From Lytechinus pictus (taxonomy: Eukaryota > Echinodermata > Echinoidea > Temnopleuroida > Toxopneustidae), in contig NC_087257.1 in assembly GCF_037042905.1 (NCBI RefSeq), positions 14,172,001 through 14,236,000 on the forward strand: 64,000 nucleotides of DNA. The letters run 5' to 3'. A model generated the notes under the pieces. The model saw only the letters and a program-made list of their open reading frames with translations. It did no database searches and was not told the DNA's origin. Position numbers and translations under genes: made by a program. Shown in pieces: positions 24,011 to 35,260 of the stretch; within the stretch, counting starts at the first letter, position 1; each line of letters begins with the position of its first letter.

Positions 24011-25559
24011 CTGCAATTCAAAATACACACAATACAGTTTAGAATTTTAGAGGTGAGAAACAAAATTCCTCTTTTAAAACAATATTTTCAAAATTTCCAG
24101 CTAGTCCTATCCTAAGCCTATGAATATTCCCAACTAGAAAAAAAGCTGGTATTGACCGAAAACTTCCTTCTCTCTGTATTATGTTCCACTGACGAAATAG
24201 GCATAGGCCTACCTGGCTCTGTTTTCACTGACCATCTTCATTGTCAACAAGAGTCAGTAAATGGTTCAAGCATATACATGGCCTACTATAGCGAGGCCTT
24301 TTGTCAATCTTATACACCAAGCCAGCTTTGACAGATGTAGGATAATTATTATTTGTGTGATAATTTGGCTCTCGCTCATTCACCAGTGCAAGACTATTGT
24401 TTTGGGTTTTTTTAATCGTCTAGATCTATAAACATGTGAATCTCTACATCTAAGTGAGTTCCTCTTTAAGTTTGATTTTGATTTAAAAAAAAGTAAGCTT
24501 GCTCGCAAGTTTAAATGACCCTTTGCCTTTCACCATAAATATGGTCAAGTGAGGACAATAAAGATAAATCAATTGGATCAGCCCTCTCTCTACTTATACT
24601 TATAAAATTCAAAATGGGGCACTTTAAATTTTGTCACCCCTTCCCATAAAAAAATTGCACTCATGGTATACGATAACTGAGCAGTTTGAAACCTGACAAA
24701 GAAATGTTGTCCCCAAAAAATAAGAATCATTCAACTCCGTTAGTCCAACGGTCCAGGCAGGGACTAGAATAAAGTTAATTTAAATCTTCGTAGAAAAAGT
24801 CAAACCAGACAGATCTAGAATTTCATTTTTAGAAATCAAGATCTAAGTTAGACCTATCCTAGGGCCTTACTTTTTAGTAAAAAAAGACTTATGTTAAAAT
24901 CTGTCTCAAACCATTCCACCAGTGGGCAGAGGCAAATATACCGATATCAATATCATTCCAAATTGGCCTAGATTTAGTTCATTTAAATAATTGATTTAAA
25001 ATTAATTTCTTTTTAAATGCAGAGACTTATATTGATTCATATAAAGATGGAATAGCGGTGTCAAAAAATCAGTAGGCTCAGGCCCAACTTTTAATAAACT
25101 TCAACTCAAGCTTGACATTAATTCCCAACACCTTATGACCTAGCCTACATCGCCATCGGCAATTTCGCAGCCGGCTGGCACCGGCGGTATCAATGCCCAT
25201 TTCCCGCTCTGACTATATTATTTGGCTTAGATTTAATGCAGCTTTGCCGTTACTGAACAAGTCCACATCTACCCCTGATATATGACAATGTACTGAAATA
25301 CAGATTTAATAAGGACGGACATGAAGCATTCTAATTAACCAACTTAGTTCTACGAAAAACTATTATTTTCTGAGAAAATATGTCAGTCAGATCCGGAGTC
25401 AGATCTCAGTAACTAATGGTATGGAAATTGTGGTTTCCGTAGTAAACTACACAAAGTACCGGTACATACCGGTAAGGCCCTGACTGCGACGCCGAACCCC
25501 AGCAGCAAACACATTACAATTACAACCGAGATCAAAGCACGAAATTGAACTTAACTTAC

Positions 25560-25581
25560 TTTTATTTGTATGGAATGCCAT
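25560..25581 (-). CDS. Possible first coding exon, minus strand
   Basis: Minus-strand ATG GCA TTC CAT ... is followed after 22 nt by a consensus GTAAGT donor. An upstream in-frame context was not resolved. It is listed only because its strand agrees with the candidate exons at 23.3-24.0 kb. The link is inferred from proximity alone. Confidence 0.15.
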
Positions 25582-26099
25582 TACTTTGATGTGGATGTTC
25601 CCTCATAATTTTCTGCTCAACTGAATTTCACTCAGAAATCATGATTCCGGATACTAATTCTATAAACAGATAATTAGTCTTGCTATTGTATTTCAAATGT
25701 TGAATTTCGCAGAGTAAAAAAGAACGACACTTCGCAACGATATCGTAGGGAATTGTGGGAAGGAAAGAATGTTTAATGCATGAGGACATGAATAAAACAT
25801 TAGCGTTTTATCCAATCATACAAGTGCGTTATGCGTATTTTGACGTCATTACTCATGAATTAAACATTGACCTTCCAAAATCAACCTTCAAATTGGCCAA
25901 ATGGCAGCCATGTTTGTTATGTACAAAACCTATGGAAAATCAAAAACGCGCGAAAAGAGTTCCCTCTCTAGCTCCCTTCGGGAGCTTACGTATACGTAAG
26001 ATCGTATCTCTGTGCTATTTGGAGTCAGCAGCGCCCTCATTTGGCAAGAATGTTGAAAAAACTCGGAAAACTTGAAACAAATCTTCAAAGACGTGAATC

Positions 26100-26890
26100 T
26101 ACTCAAAAATTAAAAAAGGATTTTGTAAGCTGCACTTTTTTTCAGAATCCATGTCATTTTTATCACATTCGGCTAAATTGTAGAGGAATGCATATCAAAG
26201 GTGTAGGGAAGTTAAAAATATGGGGTCCATGGGCTGGAGGCGAGTTGGCATGAAAATCGCCCAAAATGCGCCCCAAAGATGCAAAAGTCTAATAATGCCG
26301 TCTAAACTGCGAATGGTTCCATAGTTTTGCCCCAAAACATTAAAAATCCATTTTCATCATACTCTCTAGATTTTCACAGGAATATATTTTGATGACGTTA
26401 AAATATTGAAAACATGGGGTCCATTTGCTCTTTTTAAAAACTATCAGTGTCTAAACTGTTGCGAGTTGGCTTGAAACAGCCTAAAGTGCGCCGAAAACAA
26501 GTAAAAGTCTGATAATACCGTCCAAAATGTCTAAAATATCAATAGTTCCTTAGTTCTGCTCCCAAACATTCAAAATCCATGTCCTTTTCATCATACTCTC
26601 TAGATTTACAGAGGAATATATTTTGATGACGTTACAATATTAAAAACATGGGGTCCATGTGCTCGTTTCAAATTATCAGTGTCCAAACTATTGCGAGTTG
26701 GCTTGAAACAGCCAAAAATGCGCCGAAAACAAGCATAAGGCTGTTAATACCGTCTAAAATGTGAGTGGTTCCGTAGTCTTGCTCCCAAACATTGAAAATC
26801 TATGTCATTTTTACCATACTTTGCATATAGATACTTTAGCACCTGAATATTACAAATATACAAAAATTAACATGGGTCCATGTGCTTGAT
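26100..26890. repeat. Tandem repeat, ~190-235-bp units
   Basis: The word ATGGGGTCCAT recurs near 26,220, 26,413, 26,648 and (as ATGGGTCCAT) 26,872. It lies within longer units containing GCGAGTTGGC, TGCGCC and 'CATACTCTCTAGATTT.CA'. About four diverged copies are present. Non-coding. Confidence 0.75.
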
Positions 26891-26992
26891 TTTTTGCTAT
26901 AGAGCTTAAAAGTTAACCCAAAAGGGACGATGTTCTTAAGAATTGCGCATCCAAAATAATATGGCGTTTTTAGACCTCGCGAGCAACATTGG

Positions 26993-27140
26993 CCCGTATT
27001 CTGATAGCGTGGTTTAACTTAACCCTAGTCTAAGTGTGGTAATGAATTGCCATATCTAAACCTAGGTTTAAGTTTCGTATTCCGATAGCAAGGTTTAAGT
27101 TAACCCTGGTCTAAGTGTGGTAATAAATCCTCAAAAAGTT
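26993..27140. mobile_element. MITE end(s), GGCCCGTATTCTGA type
   Basis: ATTGGCCCGTATTCTGATAG plus GTTTAACTTAACCC matches the left end of the MITE at 52,721. A second partial copy (CGTATTCCGATAGCAAGG) follows ~80 bp later. No opposite end was found before 28.2 kb, so it may be truncated or head-to-tail nested. Confidence 0.5.
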
Positions 27141-27229
27141 AAACTCTTGCAGGGGATAGTTTAAGCCTGTTTTAAATCCAACAAATCATGGCCAACAAGA
27201 TTTTAGAATTTATGCCTATATTGCATTTC

Positions 27230-28150
27230 GAGCTACTTCCTCAGTTCTTAACCGATTCATAAAATTTGGCACATACATTAGTCTTAATGTGAAGATGTGC
27301 AAAACATATTCTATGCCTAAAATATATATTTTTAAAATCGCGTTAACATGGTAACAACATTAAATATCGAAAATTAGATGAAAAATTTGTGGTTTTAATT
27401 ACTTTATAATTTTTAAACCATTTCTCATGATATTTGGAACAGACATAAGTCTTAAGTTGAGGATTTGCAAGAGACATTTTTGCATGTGTCGGAAATTGTG
27501 TTACCATGTTAACGGTATAATATGGCAAAAAAATTACGTAAAAATCTTGCAATTCCAACTACTTCCTAAGTTTTAACCAATTTTCATGAATTGTGGCACA
27601 AACATTAGTCTTGATGTGAAGATGTGCAAAACATATTTTATGTCTTTATAAAAATAATCATGTTGCCATGGTAACAAATTAAATATAAAAAATTAGATGA
27701 AAATCTTGTGATTTGAACGACTTTATCAGTTTCCAGCTGGTCAATTCTCTTAAAAATTTGTTGAGGTGAAGATGTCTAAGACATATTTTTGCCTATATCA
27801 GAAATCGTGTTGCCATGGTAACAACATAATATATAACGAAAATAGGTGAAAATCTTGCGGTTTGAACTCCTTCATTAGTTTTCAACCAATTCTTATAAAA
27901 GTTGGCTCACACATTGGTTTTGAGGTATAGATCTGCAAGACATATATTTGTGTGTGTTGGAAAATGTGTTGTCATGATAATAGCATATTAAATCAATGAA
28001 TGTGTAAACACATCTTGTGGATTGAACTACTTCTTCATTTTATGACATAGGACAATGCTCATGAGATTTAGAACACATAGATTTGAGGTAATCTGCAAGA
28101 CACATTTTCTCATTCATCAAAATATGTGTTTGTATGATAAAACTACACAC
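27230..28150. repeat. Tandem repeat, ~155-165-bp period
   Basis: The word CCATGGTAACA (variants) recurs near 27,345, 27,502, 27,663, 27,811, 27,969 and 28,130. Each is followed by AGATGAAAATCTTG, a 'CTACTTC..AGTTTT' block and 'GAAGATGTGCAAAACATATT'. Six or seven units are present, progressively diverged. The near-nucleosomal period resembles the core of the element at 62.5 kb, although the sequences differ. Confidence 0.8.
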
Positions 28151-28239
28151 ACCAAAATAAGATTAAGACTATGGTCAAATGCTAACTGTTGTTTGGCTAC
28201 ATAGAGAACTACATGTAGCTGTAGGATTAGTTGTAGTTT

Positions 28240-28700
28240 TAAGAGGGGTACTAGACCTCTAGATCTCGAACTACAGTCCCTAGCTTTAGATCTAGGCCTA
28301 GATCTAGATCCTTTAGATCTAGTAATATAAATAATCCAACATTAGATCTCCAGCCTACTTCCCATTTCAGCCCCCTAATGAGTAGATCTACTGTAGACTA
28401 GCCTACATTTACTACTTTTCGATTCAGAATCTACATTGAGATCTAGACTTATTACATGTAGACCTAGATTGATATAGATTTAGTTCTAAATCTAGATAGG
28501 GTCTATCTTTTACTAGTCTAAGTTTTTTAGTCTAGATCTAGGCCAGCGTTAGTTAAGAGATTCTAGATCATACGGTAGACTAGATAGCACAGACTAACGT
28601 TAGGCCTAGATCTAAATTCTTAAATAAATCTAGGCGAGGCCTAGTCTAGACAAGACTGAGCTGTTGGTCTAGGTTTAGGCCTGTTTTCTAGTCCTGGACC
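28240..28700. repeat. AGATCT/AGGCCT palindrome-rich cluster (2)
   Basis: Dense TAGATCTAG, GGCCTAGATC and TCTAGA words without a fixed period, like the 15.4-15.96 kb cluster. It ends shortly before the LTR region of the gypsy locus. Confidence 0.65.
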
Positions 28701-29099
28701 GGGAAACCTAAACAAGTCCCCCAAAGTGTTTAAATAAAACAAAAACTCTTCACAGAAACAGATATGGACCTAAAACAGGAGTAGAGAGATGTTTAGGAGT
28801 AATAATTCTAAATTTAGCCAGGCCTAGTTACTTGGCAAGCAATGCGTAGCAATAGTCAGATCTAACACTGTAGACAGGAATAACCGTCGTTTATGGGGAT
28901 TTATTTTAACAATTCTGATATTTTACTGTCATATCAAATAGCCTTGGTGAGGGAGGCCAACGTGGACTTTCATACTCATAGTTCAGCGGAACAACCAATA
29001 TAGTGTTACATATAAGAAGAATTGTAAGAGCAATTACATTCATTTATTTAGTTATTTCCTCTTTAAGGATATTTTAGCATAGAATAATCAAGAATGTTC

Positions 29100-29930
29100 C
29101 ACTACAGCTTTGTTGGACACTAATCTTTGAATACTCTTTGTTATTTCTGAATAGAGATTACTTTACAATAGACTTATATTGGAAGTGGAAATGAACAATA
29201 GGCTTAGCTATTTTGTTGACATTGTTGATTTCAATGAGGTCATTTAAGAGTCTTCTGGAATTTGACTGCTCCTGAAATGAGAATTTTTATTTTTTGGACA
29301 ATACTAGAACCTTCCATAATAGTGAATACTAGAAGTCTCTAGAATAGTTGTAATTTGTATATAAGCGGCAGTTTCTTCAAGAACATCATCATATCAGATC
29401 ACTTCATCATATCAGATCAGAACTCAGAGTTTCACGCCAGACTTTATGTCAGAGCCGAGTTTATTTCCACCTGGAATATTTATCTTCTGTGGAATTATTT
29501 ACCCACCATCAATGAACTGTTCGCTGTTATTTTGAGAGAGGAATTCTCAGTTCTCATCGAGATCATCAACCTATTTAATGAACACTCTTCAACCCATGGA
29601 TTGCTGAAATTGACTGTTAATCATCATCAACATCGTCTTCACGGACATTTCAACTCGTTACAGTGACTCTTGTTATTCATCGCGCTTCAACATCAGTTTC
29701 ATCATCGCCATCATTGTGAACTTTCATTTACGGAATCTTAGCCTACCAATTTGGATTATATACTGGACTATCATAACTGTGAACTATAACCCTGGATTGT
29801 ACATCAGATACTTCAAGAGATTGATATTTTGTTTTAATTTTGTTGGCTAATATACTTGTATTTCCTGTAATAAAAAAGGGGAAATCAAATTTCATATTAT
29901 TTAATTGTTATTTGTTGCAGTATCGTAACA
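29100..29930 (+). mobile_element. Probable 5' LTR of Ty3/gypsy element A (left edge uncertain)
   Basis: The 3' edge is inferred from the primer-binding site at 29,939. Upstream, GTATATAAGCGGCAG (about 29,356) is a plausible TATA-type promoter and AATAAA near 29,868 a poly-A signal, giving U3-R-U5 order on the plus strand. The terminal ...GTAACA could be the LTR end. I could not find a matching right-hand LTR, so the left edge is approximate. The open frame at 29,355-29,666 within it is probably not translated. Confidence 0.45.
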
Positions 29931-29938
29931 AATAATTT

Positions 29939-29956
29939 TGGGGGCTTGTCCGGGAA
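29939..29956 (+). promoter_or_regulatory. Primer-binding site, tRNA-Pro type
   Basis: TGGGGGCTTGTCCGGGAA is nearly the complement of a proline tRNA 3' end, the primer used by murine-leukaemia-type retroviruses. It sits between the LTR-like region and gag, as expected for minus-strand priming. Confidence 0.7.
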
Positions 29957-30148
29957 ATGAAAGCCAATTTGCACGAAAAACCAATTTGAAACTAAAACCA
30001 GTTTTTTCGGGAATCGAAAGCCAATTTGAGACGAAAATCAATTTGAAACAAAAGCCAATTTGAATTGAAAACATTTTGCAAATTTTTGGAAAGTTCTAGA
30101 ATATACTGTACTGTGTTAATTACTTGCTTGTATTTGTGTATATTCACT

Positions 30149-30858
30149 ATGGCTACATTTGATGTTGAAGAATTTCTTGCAATGACAGAATTGTCATATG
30201 ATCATTTGAAGTCACTGAAGAAAGATGATTTGATAACAGTTTGTGATCATTTGGGTGTATCTCTAGCCCGAGGTTTAAAGAAGGCAGAGATAATTGACTT
30301 GTTAGCTAGTCACATGAAGCTTATAGAGGAATCTGAAACTTCTGTTATTGTTTCAGACGATGCTCAGATTCAACTGGCAAAGTTTGAAATGGAAATGAAA
30401 ATGAAAGAGAACCTTGAAAAGGAGGAAATGAAAATCAAAGAAAACATTGAAAAGGAAAGAATCAGAGAAAACTTTGAAATGGAGAAAATGAGATTGGAGT
30501 ACCAGATAAAGTTGAAAGAAGTGGAGTTAGCTCATGCAAATACTAATACTAACTCTGTTAAAGATAAATATCCCCAAGGCTTTGTTGTGGCGAAAAACAT
30601 TCGCCTTGTGCCCAAATTTGATGAAGAGGGAGTTGATACATATTTTGTGTCATTTGAAAAAGTGGCCAAGAGACTGAATTGGCCTTAGGAATACTGGACT
30701 CTTCTCCTCCAAAGCGTTTTATTTGGAAAGGCTGCAAAAGTCTATTCTTCGCTCTCTGAAATACAATCATGTGACCATGCTTCAGTGAAAGAAACAATTC
30801 TCAATGCATATGAGTTGGTACCAGAAGCATACAGACATAATTTCGGAAAATGCACAGA
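30149..30858 (+). pseudogene. Ty3/gypsy gag relic A, first part
   Basis: A Met at 30,149 opens a frame of about 180 codons up to TAG at 30,686-30,688. The N-terminus has a Leu/Lys-rich SAP-like helix pair (roughly residues 15-50). A long charged coiled coil follows (about 70-135) made of Met-Lys/Glu-rich repeats. The capsid-like domain then begins (residues ~150 on: 'RLVPKFDEEGVDTYF'). After the stop, the same frame continues the domain to 30,858, where a DNA transposon interrupts it. Gag would form the particle of the retroelement. The in-frame stop and the insertion make this copy non-functional. It is homologous to the second gag at 33.5 kb. Confidence 0.75.
30851..30858. repeat. Target-site duplication, left copy (TGCACAGA)
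   Basis: The same 8 bp recur at 33,106-33,113, directly flanking the inserted transposon. Removing one copy plus the insert rejoins the gag relic. Confidence 0.9.
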
Positions 30859-33105
30859 GGCTTATTATAATCACTCGGGTCGCGTTCGCGTTCGAAATCA
30901 CTCGGGTCGCGTTCGAAATCACTCGGGTTTTTGATTTTTGGCGATTTTTTTTTTTATTTCGATGCGATTTTTTTTCTAACGGTGTCTTCAATGGGACAAA
31001 CACGCTGGGCAAATAAAATGAAATTGACATTCTAGTTTCGTTTTAAGCCAGCAAATGCCTTAAATAAAATGCATCATCTTAAAGGCGCAAGTGCAATTAA
31101 AATGTAATAGAAGTCGCAAGCACGCGCGATGATTCGGAACATGTTATTAAAATGCTTTGGGGAGCTAACGTTTTCAAATCAATTTATTACTATCTTCAGA
31201 AATTAACTTTTGATAACCAAGAACAAATATAAAAGAAGCGGGGTCCGCTATCACCACGAGGTTGAAGAGAAGTGTCTATCATCATAAAGGAGGTAAGAGA
31301 GTAGTGCAGTGATGTCCGTCGGTAATACGACCTTTAAAAGTTCACGGCGGCGTCCGCTATCACCACGAGGTTGAAGAGTAGATATCTATCCTCGTAAACA
31401 TCGTCAGAGATAATACTGCGTCTTTCTCCCTGATTAATGCGACCTATAAATAGCTAGCACCTCAAAAAAATCTTGAAATATGTTCTGAACGATCACGCAC
31501 TGTAACTAGATCTACGCCGATATTTTATATCCGATTTTTCCTTCAAGGGGCATGATCGAAGATTGGCAGGTGATCGCGCCGATTGTGGTAAAATCGGGAG
31601 CCGATTTTAAAATCGGTTAATTAGAACAGGTACAATTACGATTTTAAAATTAATTTAAAATCGATTTCCAAAATCAATTCTAAAATCGATCTAAGATCAA
31701 TTTTAGATCAGTTTTAGTATTAGTTTTTAAAAGCCCATTCACATTTTTACTGATTTTGACGAAAAGTTAGTTTGGTTGTCAGAGCATTATTTGTCCTGCG
31801 TCTAAATAACTATGTCCGATCGAAGGACCGTTTTAATTTCGGAAAGGTAGGAGAGATAGAGAGAGAGACTGATCCCCGTTCAGCTCAACGTATACGTTTT
31901 GCACGCGAGCACAAAGAAGATCAATTAAGCATATCACCTAATGCAATGTTTCGAGAATTTACATGTAGGTAGGGAATTTTTTAGGTCTCCAGTTACTTAA
32001 AACATGATATGGCGATTTTATCTATAAAATAAGACAAATTTTATGAGAAATGGACAATAGTTAAGAGCAGAATTTTAAAACGCATATCGGAAAGATCGTC
32101 CTCAAAGCTCATTACGTATTAGACAGCTGGCAGCCGTCTGTTTCGAGTTTTTTAACATTTTTATTTCTCCTCGTACACAGACGGCTCGCTATGGTGCAAC
32201 CATCATTACGGGGTTAACAATGCAAAATCCCCCAGACAGCGCTCATCGATTTTTGTCTTTATTTCATAAAAATATATGGAAAGAACTGTATCAAATAAAT
32301 ATTATTATTCCGTTTTGTCCTAAAATGCACAAAAAAAAAGAGAAAATAAACTTAAAAGGGGAAAAACAGTAACTAATTGCTTCGGCTGTCGCGCAACTTC
32401 ACTTCCCCGTTTTATTGGAACTTAATGCATAAACATATGGCCATTGAGTCCCTGTACAGATCGAGCTAGAACTCCGGTCTCTGTATTGGTGAGTGGAGCT
32501 AATGGAGTTCAGCGGAACAACGAACATTACAGACTGGAGACCGAAGCTTTTGGTCTAATTGCGTATATATGCATTAAACCACGGATGGCTGGCTATGCAT
32601 ACCGCTGAATAAAATACTTTCGGACGAGCTGCAGACTGACTGGCACTGTAACGTGGGATCTAACTCGGCTGGACTCACGTTACCTTGCTCCATGCTACCG
32701 ATGCACGCCGTGTCCGACCGTGGCCGGGTCCCGCCTTGGGGCCATTGCATGCAGGCATACATGTCCGTACATGGGAATGACGATGTAATATCGATGTGGC
32801 AGATATGGCAAGTTCCGACTCGGAGTCCTCGTATAAAAACAGTAGAAGTCTGGATGTATTCTAGGATAGTTGAGCCACATGGCTGATTTGCTTGTTTGAT
32901 ATGTTAAGCAGTAGGCGAGTGCCTTTTTTTTAAGGCACTTGCCGGCTTAAAACGAAACTAGAATTTGAATTTCATTTTATTTTCCCAGCGTGTTTGTCCC
33001 ATTGAAGACACCGTTAGAAAAAAAAATCGCATCGAAATAAAAAAAATCGCCAAAAATAAAAAACCCGAGTGATTTCGAACGCGACCCGAGTGATTATAAC
33101 AAGCC
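30859..33105. mobile_element. 2.25-kb DNA transposon with long inverted repeats, inserted in gag A
   Basis: Terminal inverted repeats of about 175-205 bp (30,859-31,063 and 32,930-33,105) begin GGCTTATTATAATCACTCGG on the left, with GGCTTG... as the inverse on the right. They stay alike up to TAGTTTCGTTTTAAGCC. The left arm carries one extra tandem copy of a ~27-bp GCGTTCGAAATCACTCGGGT unit. An exact 8-bp duplication, TGCACAGA, flanks the element. The interior has only short open frames (none over 82 aa), so it is non-autonomous. An 8-bp duplication occurs in hAT, P and Merlin-type families, but arms this long are unusual for hAT. I leave the superfamily open. High arm similarity suggests recent insertion. 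Confidence 0.9.
31243..31379. repeat. Direct repeat inside the DNA transposon
   Basis: GTCCGCTATCACCACGAGGT (plus TGAAGAG) occurs at 31,243 and again at 31,352, a ~109-bp period. Similar CATCGTAA/TATCTATC words follow each copy. Confidence 0.75.
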
Positions 33106-33113
33106 TGCACAGA
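33106..33113. repeat. Target-site duplication, right copy
   Basis: TGCACAGA, identical to 30,851-30,858. Confidence 0.9.
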
Positions 33114-33480
33114 CAATCAGGCCAGACGTATGTTGAATTTGCTAGGGAACAAGAAATGATGTTCGATACGTGGTATTATATAGATCACTGAAAGTTGACA
33201 AAGATTTTGTTCACTTAGGGAAGTTGTCCTCCTAGAAGAATTCAAAAAGAGTCTTCCTTTTGGCATTAAATCCCACCTTTATGACCAAAGAGTTACTGAA
33301 GTCAGTAAAGCAGCCATAGTAGCTGATGAATTTGAGGTCACACATAAAGGTAGTGGAGATATGCCTCCTTTCAAGAATTATTGGAAAAAGAAAGGTAAAG
33401 GGTCATATGAATCCCACAATAAACCTGGTGAGGGAAAATATGCAAGCAAGGACAAAGACACAAACGATAATCAGGCTAGT
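33114..33480 (+). pseudogene. Ty3/gypsy gag relic A, second part
   Basis: This resumes the interrupted gag. In broken frames it contains VEFAREQEMMFDTW and then REVVLLEEFKKSL, which align with VEFARRKEVAFDRW and REVVLIDEFTRCM of gag B. A Lys/Gly-rich tail follows (from about 33,361). Several stops and a shift occur between 33,150 and 33,240. It then runs straight into the coiled coil of a second, diverged gag. Confidence 0.65.
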
Positions 33481-34480
33481 GGGGGCACAGAAAGAAGAGA
33501 AAGGCTGAGAGCTGCTGAGCATGAGAGGGAAATGGAAAGAAAGCGACTGGAGTTTGAGATGATGCGGCATAGTGAAATGGTGTCTCAGAGTGGGCAGTTG
33601 GGTGAGAGAGAGAAAAGGTCAGTGGAAGCTGGGTTCTCTGCCAGGGTAAAGCTTATTCCAAGGTATGATGAGACTGATTTAGACTCGTTCTTTCTTTTGT
33701 TTGAGAGAGTAGCCAGGAAAATGGAATGGCCTGAAAGTGACTGCATGGGCATTGCTCATTCAGCAAGTAATTTCAGGCAAGGCACAGTCTGTCGTGTCTG
33801 CATTGAGTTATGATCACGCTTTTGACTATTGGAAAATCAAAGATGCCATCCTTCGGGCGTTTGAGCTAGTCCCAGAGGCATACCGTCAGATGTTTCGTGA
33901 TCTCAAGAGGGATCCTGCAGAGACTTGTGTTGAGTTTGCACGTCGCAAAGAGGTCGCATTTGATAGATGGATCCGGTCTCTGAGAATTGAGACGACATAT
34001 GAATCACTGCGTGAGGTTGTTTTGATTGATGAGTTCACAAGATGCATGTCCCGTGATGTTAAAACGTACATGAATGATCATGCTGTTGTTAGTGTCAGAA
34101 ATGCTGCAATGTTGGCAGATGGGTATGAGTTGTCACATAGAAGTAGCGCATCGCAGCTCCAACCTTCTAGTACGTTAGCGAGTGGTTTTGGTTGGAGTAG
34201 GTCCGAGACGTTACATAAGGAAGTGGAGAGGTCAAAGTCGCCGAAGAGTAAGCTGAGTGGTGGTAGCCAGTCTAATGGTGTTAGACAAGAGGGCAGGTTG
34301 TTTTGTGCATACTGTAAGAAGGATGGGCACCTTATTTCTCACTGTCAGAAACTAAAGGACAATAATACTGGTCAGAATAAAGTCCAGGCCAGCGGTTTTG
34401 TTCGGCCGGCTACGGTTTGTGTAGGAGACCCTTTGTGTGGTGATGGGGTAAAGCAGAATTTTCGTGATGGGGTGGATGAA
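33481..34480 (+). pseudogene. Ty3/gypsy gag B with zinc knuckle
   Basis: It starts in a Glu/Arg-rich coiled coil (about 33,500-33,600), then has the same capsid-like domain as gag A (RVKLIPRYDETDLDSFF and VPEAYRQMFRDL). A +1-type frame break near 33,736 separates the two halves of this domain. Downstream, a CCHC zinc knuckle of exact C-x2-C-x4-H-x4-C spacing lies at 34,304-34,345, as expected for nucleic-acid binding by Gag. Its own N-terminus and LTR are absent and are replaced by relic A, so the locus is a gag-gag chimaera. Confidence 0.8.
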
Positions 34481-35260
34481 GGATACAAGGAATGTATTTC
34501 TGATGGCACGGTGAAGTTCACTGTTGATGGAGAAGAATTTCCTGTTGTGATTTTAAGAGATACTGGCTCTGTTCAGACATTGTTAATTGCTGATGAGTCA
34601 TCCGTGGAATCTTGGTGTTTCACAGGCATGAGAGTTCTGATCCAAGATGTGAATGAGGGTTTCAAATCTGTTCCTCTATATGATGTAGAACTTTATAGAG
34701 GGCTGGTTTCTGGGCGAGTGACAGTTGGCATTGTTTCTCGATTGCCTATGAAGGGAATCACAATGCTGATTGGCAATGATTTGGCTGGGGGTAAGGTGCA
34801 GCCATCTACTGTGTTGAGTGACATGCCGGTAGTGGATTCCAAGACAGAGGCTTTGAAAACGGCTATCCCAGGTATTTTTCCATCGTGTGCGGTTACCAGA
34901 GCGCAGGCTATGGCAGGGCGAGATGAGAGAGTGGTTGGAAATGATCGTGACATAGATTTAGGGGATACAATTTTCAGAGATCTGGGTGAGAGTATGAATA
35001 GTCAGACTGATGATGATAGGACTGTTTTCAGACAGCCTGCCTTGATTGCAGCCCAACAGTCAGCTGCAGACTTGAAGGGTTTGTATCATGTTGCTTTGGC
35101 AGCAGGGGAGGCTGAGAAGGTCTCACAGTGTTATTACATCAAGTCTGGTGTGTTGGTGCGAAAATGGTGTCCTCCTGGTCGCCCAGCTGATGAAGATTGG
35201 GTTGCGGTAGATCAGATTGTTGTCCCGCCCCAGTATCGAGCAGAGATTCTAAGGTTAGCT
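34481..35260 (+). pseudogene. Retroelement aspartic protease region
   Basis: The frame is continuous with the gag B zinc knuckle. The catalytic triad Asp-Thr-Gly is at 34,559-34,567 within 'LRDTGSVQTLL', and a later 'MLIGNDLAGG' block fits the flap/C-terminal part of a retropepsin. The integrase zinc domain begins only ~700 bp after the DTG, so no reverse transcriptase lies between protease and integrase. The family would process the polyprotein. This copy is in a locus too damaged to be active. Confidence 0.75.

Noticed and set aside
29355-29666. 103-aa open frame as a gene
   Set aside because: Located within the LTR-like region between a TATA-type signal and the primer-binding site. It reads as chance coding.
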